Position numbers and translations under genes: made by a program | In this document: positions 5,159 to 6,308 of the stretch, in pieces | Numbering within the stretch: position 1 is the first letter of the stretch | Layout of the letters: every line of letters begins with the position of its first letter | The notes under the pieces: generated by a model | What the model was told of the DNA's origin: nothing | What the model saw: only the letters and a program-made list of their open reading frames with translations | Database searches by the model: none | Assembly (NCBI GenBank): GCA_900555795.1 | Contig: USMP01000084.1 | Location: 1 to 6,308, forward strand | Direction of reading: 5' to 3' | DNA from: an uncultured Eubacteriales bacterium | GTDB taxonomy: Bacteria > Bacillota > Clostridia > Oscillospirales > Oscillospiraceae | DNA: 6,308 nucleotides

Positions 5159-6308
5159 TTTTATTTCACGGACAGCGCTGGGACGACGACCAGCTGGAGC
5201 GGCTTCGGGGAAATCTGGCGGGAGCCTGCCTGGAAACGCTGGCGGGCCCGCCCCTGCTTCCTGAGACGGTGGTGGCCGCCTGCGAGGCTCTGGCAAGCCG
5301 GATGGCCCGGGGGGACTATGACCCGGTGCTGCGGCCCCTGCTGGCCGCCCTGGGCGTGGAGGAGAGCCAATTTGCCGCCGCCCTCCGCCTGTTCACCAGG
5401 GAGAGCCTGGAGCGCAAGCTGACCGTGGAGTTGGGAGACGCCCCGACGGACCTGCCCCATCCGCCTTTTGCCCCCATCCACCGTCAGAGGCGCGGCCTGG
5501 GGGTCCTGCTGCACATTGCCGCCGGCAACGTGGACGGCCTGCCGGCCTACAGCGTGGTGGAGGGCCTGCTGGCGGGAAACATCAACATTCTCAAGCTGCC
5601 CGCCGCGGACCGTGGGGTGTCCCTGCTGCTGTTGGAGGAACTGACCCGAATCGAACCCAGGCTGGCGGATTTTATCTACGTCTTTGACACCCCCTCCACA
5701 GATCTCGCCTCTCTGGAGGTCTTTGCCCGGGCCGCCGACGCGGTGGTGGTCTGGGGCGGGGATGAGGCGGTGCGCTCCGCCCGGCAGCTGGCCCAGCCGG
5801 ATACCCAGATTATTTCCTGGGGACACAAGCTGAGCTTCGCCTATGCCGTCCCTGACGCTACCCAGGAGGATCTGGCGGCCCTGGCCCGGCACATTTGCCT
5901 GACACGGCAGCTGCTTTGCTCCTCCTGCCAGGGGATCTTTGTAGATACAGCGGATCTGGCGGAGGCGGAGGAACTGGGTGAGCGCTTTTTCCAGCTGCTC
6001 CGGTCGGAGAACCGGCGCGCCTCCCCCGCGGACCTGGGCCTGCGGGCCAAGGCCGCCCTCCAGCTGTACACCGACTCTCTGGAGGCGGACAGGGGCGGCC
6101 GGCGGGTGCTGCGGGGGGACGGCGTCAGCGTCACCGTCGCGCCGGACTGCCGGCTGGAACTGAGCCTTCTGGCAGGCAACTGCTGGGTAAAGCCCCTGCC
6201 CAGGACGCGGCTGGTTCCCACGCTGCGGCCCATGAAGGGCCGTCTGCAGACGGCGGGGCTACTCTGCCCCCCGGCAGAGCGGGCGCAGCTGTCTGAACTG
6301 CTGGCCCG
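5155..6308 (+). CDS. luxC: LuxC-like acyl-CoA/acyl-protein reductase (3' end outside window)
   Basis: The frame opens with MILFHGQRWDDD at an ATG overlapping the luxE stop (ATGA), with GGAGGG 8 nt upstream (5141-5146). It is open for 384 codons to the right edge. LuxC is an NADPH-dependent reductase of the aldehyde dehydrogenase superfamily; it takes the acyl group from LuxE or acyl-CoA and releases an aldehyde. Hallmarks are IAAGNVDGLPAYSVVEGLL (121-139) leading to GNINILKLP (141-149), VVVWGGDEAV (197-206), and LCSSCQ, where Cys255 is the likely nucleophile carrying the acyl group. A second cysteine (258) follows three residues later. Family members run to roughly 400-480 aa, so most of the protein is present. 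Adjacent luxE strongly supports a working acyl-acid-to-aldehyde pair. LuxD and luciferase genes are not seen, though genes beyond the edge cannot be judged. Confidence 0.9.
   Translation, partial: MILFHGQRWDDDQLERLRGNLAGACLETLAGPPLLPETVVAACEALASRMARGDYDPVLRPLLAALGVEESQFAAALRLFTRESLERKLTVELGDAPTDLPHPPFAPIHRQRRGLGVLLHIAAGNVDGLPAYSVVEGLLAGNINILKLPAADRGVSLLLLEELTRIEPRLADFIYVFDTPSTDLASLEVFARAADAVVVWGGDEAVRSARQLAQPDTQIISWGHKLSFAYAVPDATQEDLAALARHICLTRQLLCSSCQGIFVDTADLAEAEELGERFFQLLRSENRRASPADLGLRAKAALQLYTDSLEADRGGRRVLRGDGVSVTVAPDCRLELSLLAGNCWVKPLPRTRLVPTLRPMKGRLQTAGLLCPPAERAQLSELLA

Noticed and set aside
5161..5892. 243-codon open frame on the - strand opposite luxC
   Set aside because: Antisense artefact of GC-rich codons. 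The + strand frame is open through to the window edge and carries LuxC motifs.

Overview
The window reads as chromosomal DNA from a GC-rich, Gram-positive-lineage anaerobe of the Clostridia, most likely an Oscillospiraceae-type gut bacterium (Flavonifractor/Lawsonibacter-like). This rests on strong GGAGG-type ribosome binding sites, DegV and PF06541 family genes, and a secreted SH3b-NlpC/P60 hydrolase, all in GC-rich codon usage. The taxonomic placement is inference. The window is densely coded and has no stretch over 300 bases without a gene. No RNA gene, insertion sequence, phage gene or CRISPR array was seen.

Layout from left to right. (1) The last 31 codons of a membrane protein run in from the left edge on the + strand. 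(2) A complete DegV/FakB-type fatty-acid-binding protein follows on the + strand behind its own sigma-A-like promoter. (3) It converges on a - strand unit across two strong hairpins at 1113-1181. (4) The - strand unit has a small uncharacterised protein of about 96 aa (start near 2616) followed by a secreted three-SH3b NlpC/P60 peptidoglycan hydrolase. Its promoter overlaps a perfect match to the WalR (YycF) cell-wall regulator consensus. (5) A second - strand gene, separately promoted, encodes a PF06541 membrane protein with a long hydrophilic, probably helical N-terminal extension. (6) A 175-bp divergent promoter region separates it from (7) a + strand operon encoding LuxE-like acyl-protein synthetase and LuxC-like acyl reductase. 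These two overlap by ATGA, and luxC runs off the right edge.

The most interesting system is the LuxE-LuxC pair. In marine luminous bacteria these two proteins, with the LuxD thioesterase, form the fatty acid reductase that makes long-chain aldehyde for luciferase. Here they sit as a tight E-C pair in what appears to be a non-luminous anaerobe, with no luciferase or luxD in view, so the aldehyde presumably goes elsewhere. Key residues appear intact in both proteins. The DegV protein could also handle fatty acids, but it is about 3 kb away in another transcription unit, so a link is only speculative.

The second point worth checking is the WalR-like box over the NlpC/P60 promoter. It joins a cell-wall-stress regulator site directly to a wall hydrolase gene and to an unknown small protein in the same transcript.
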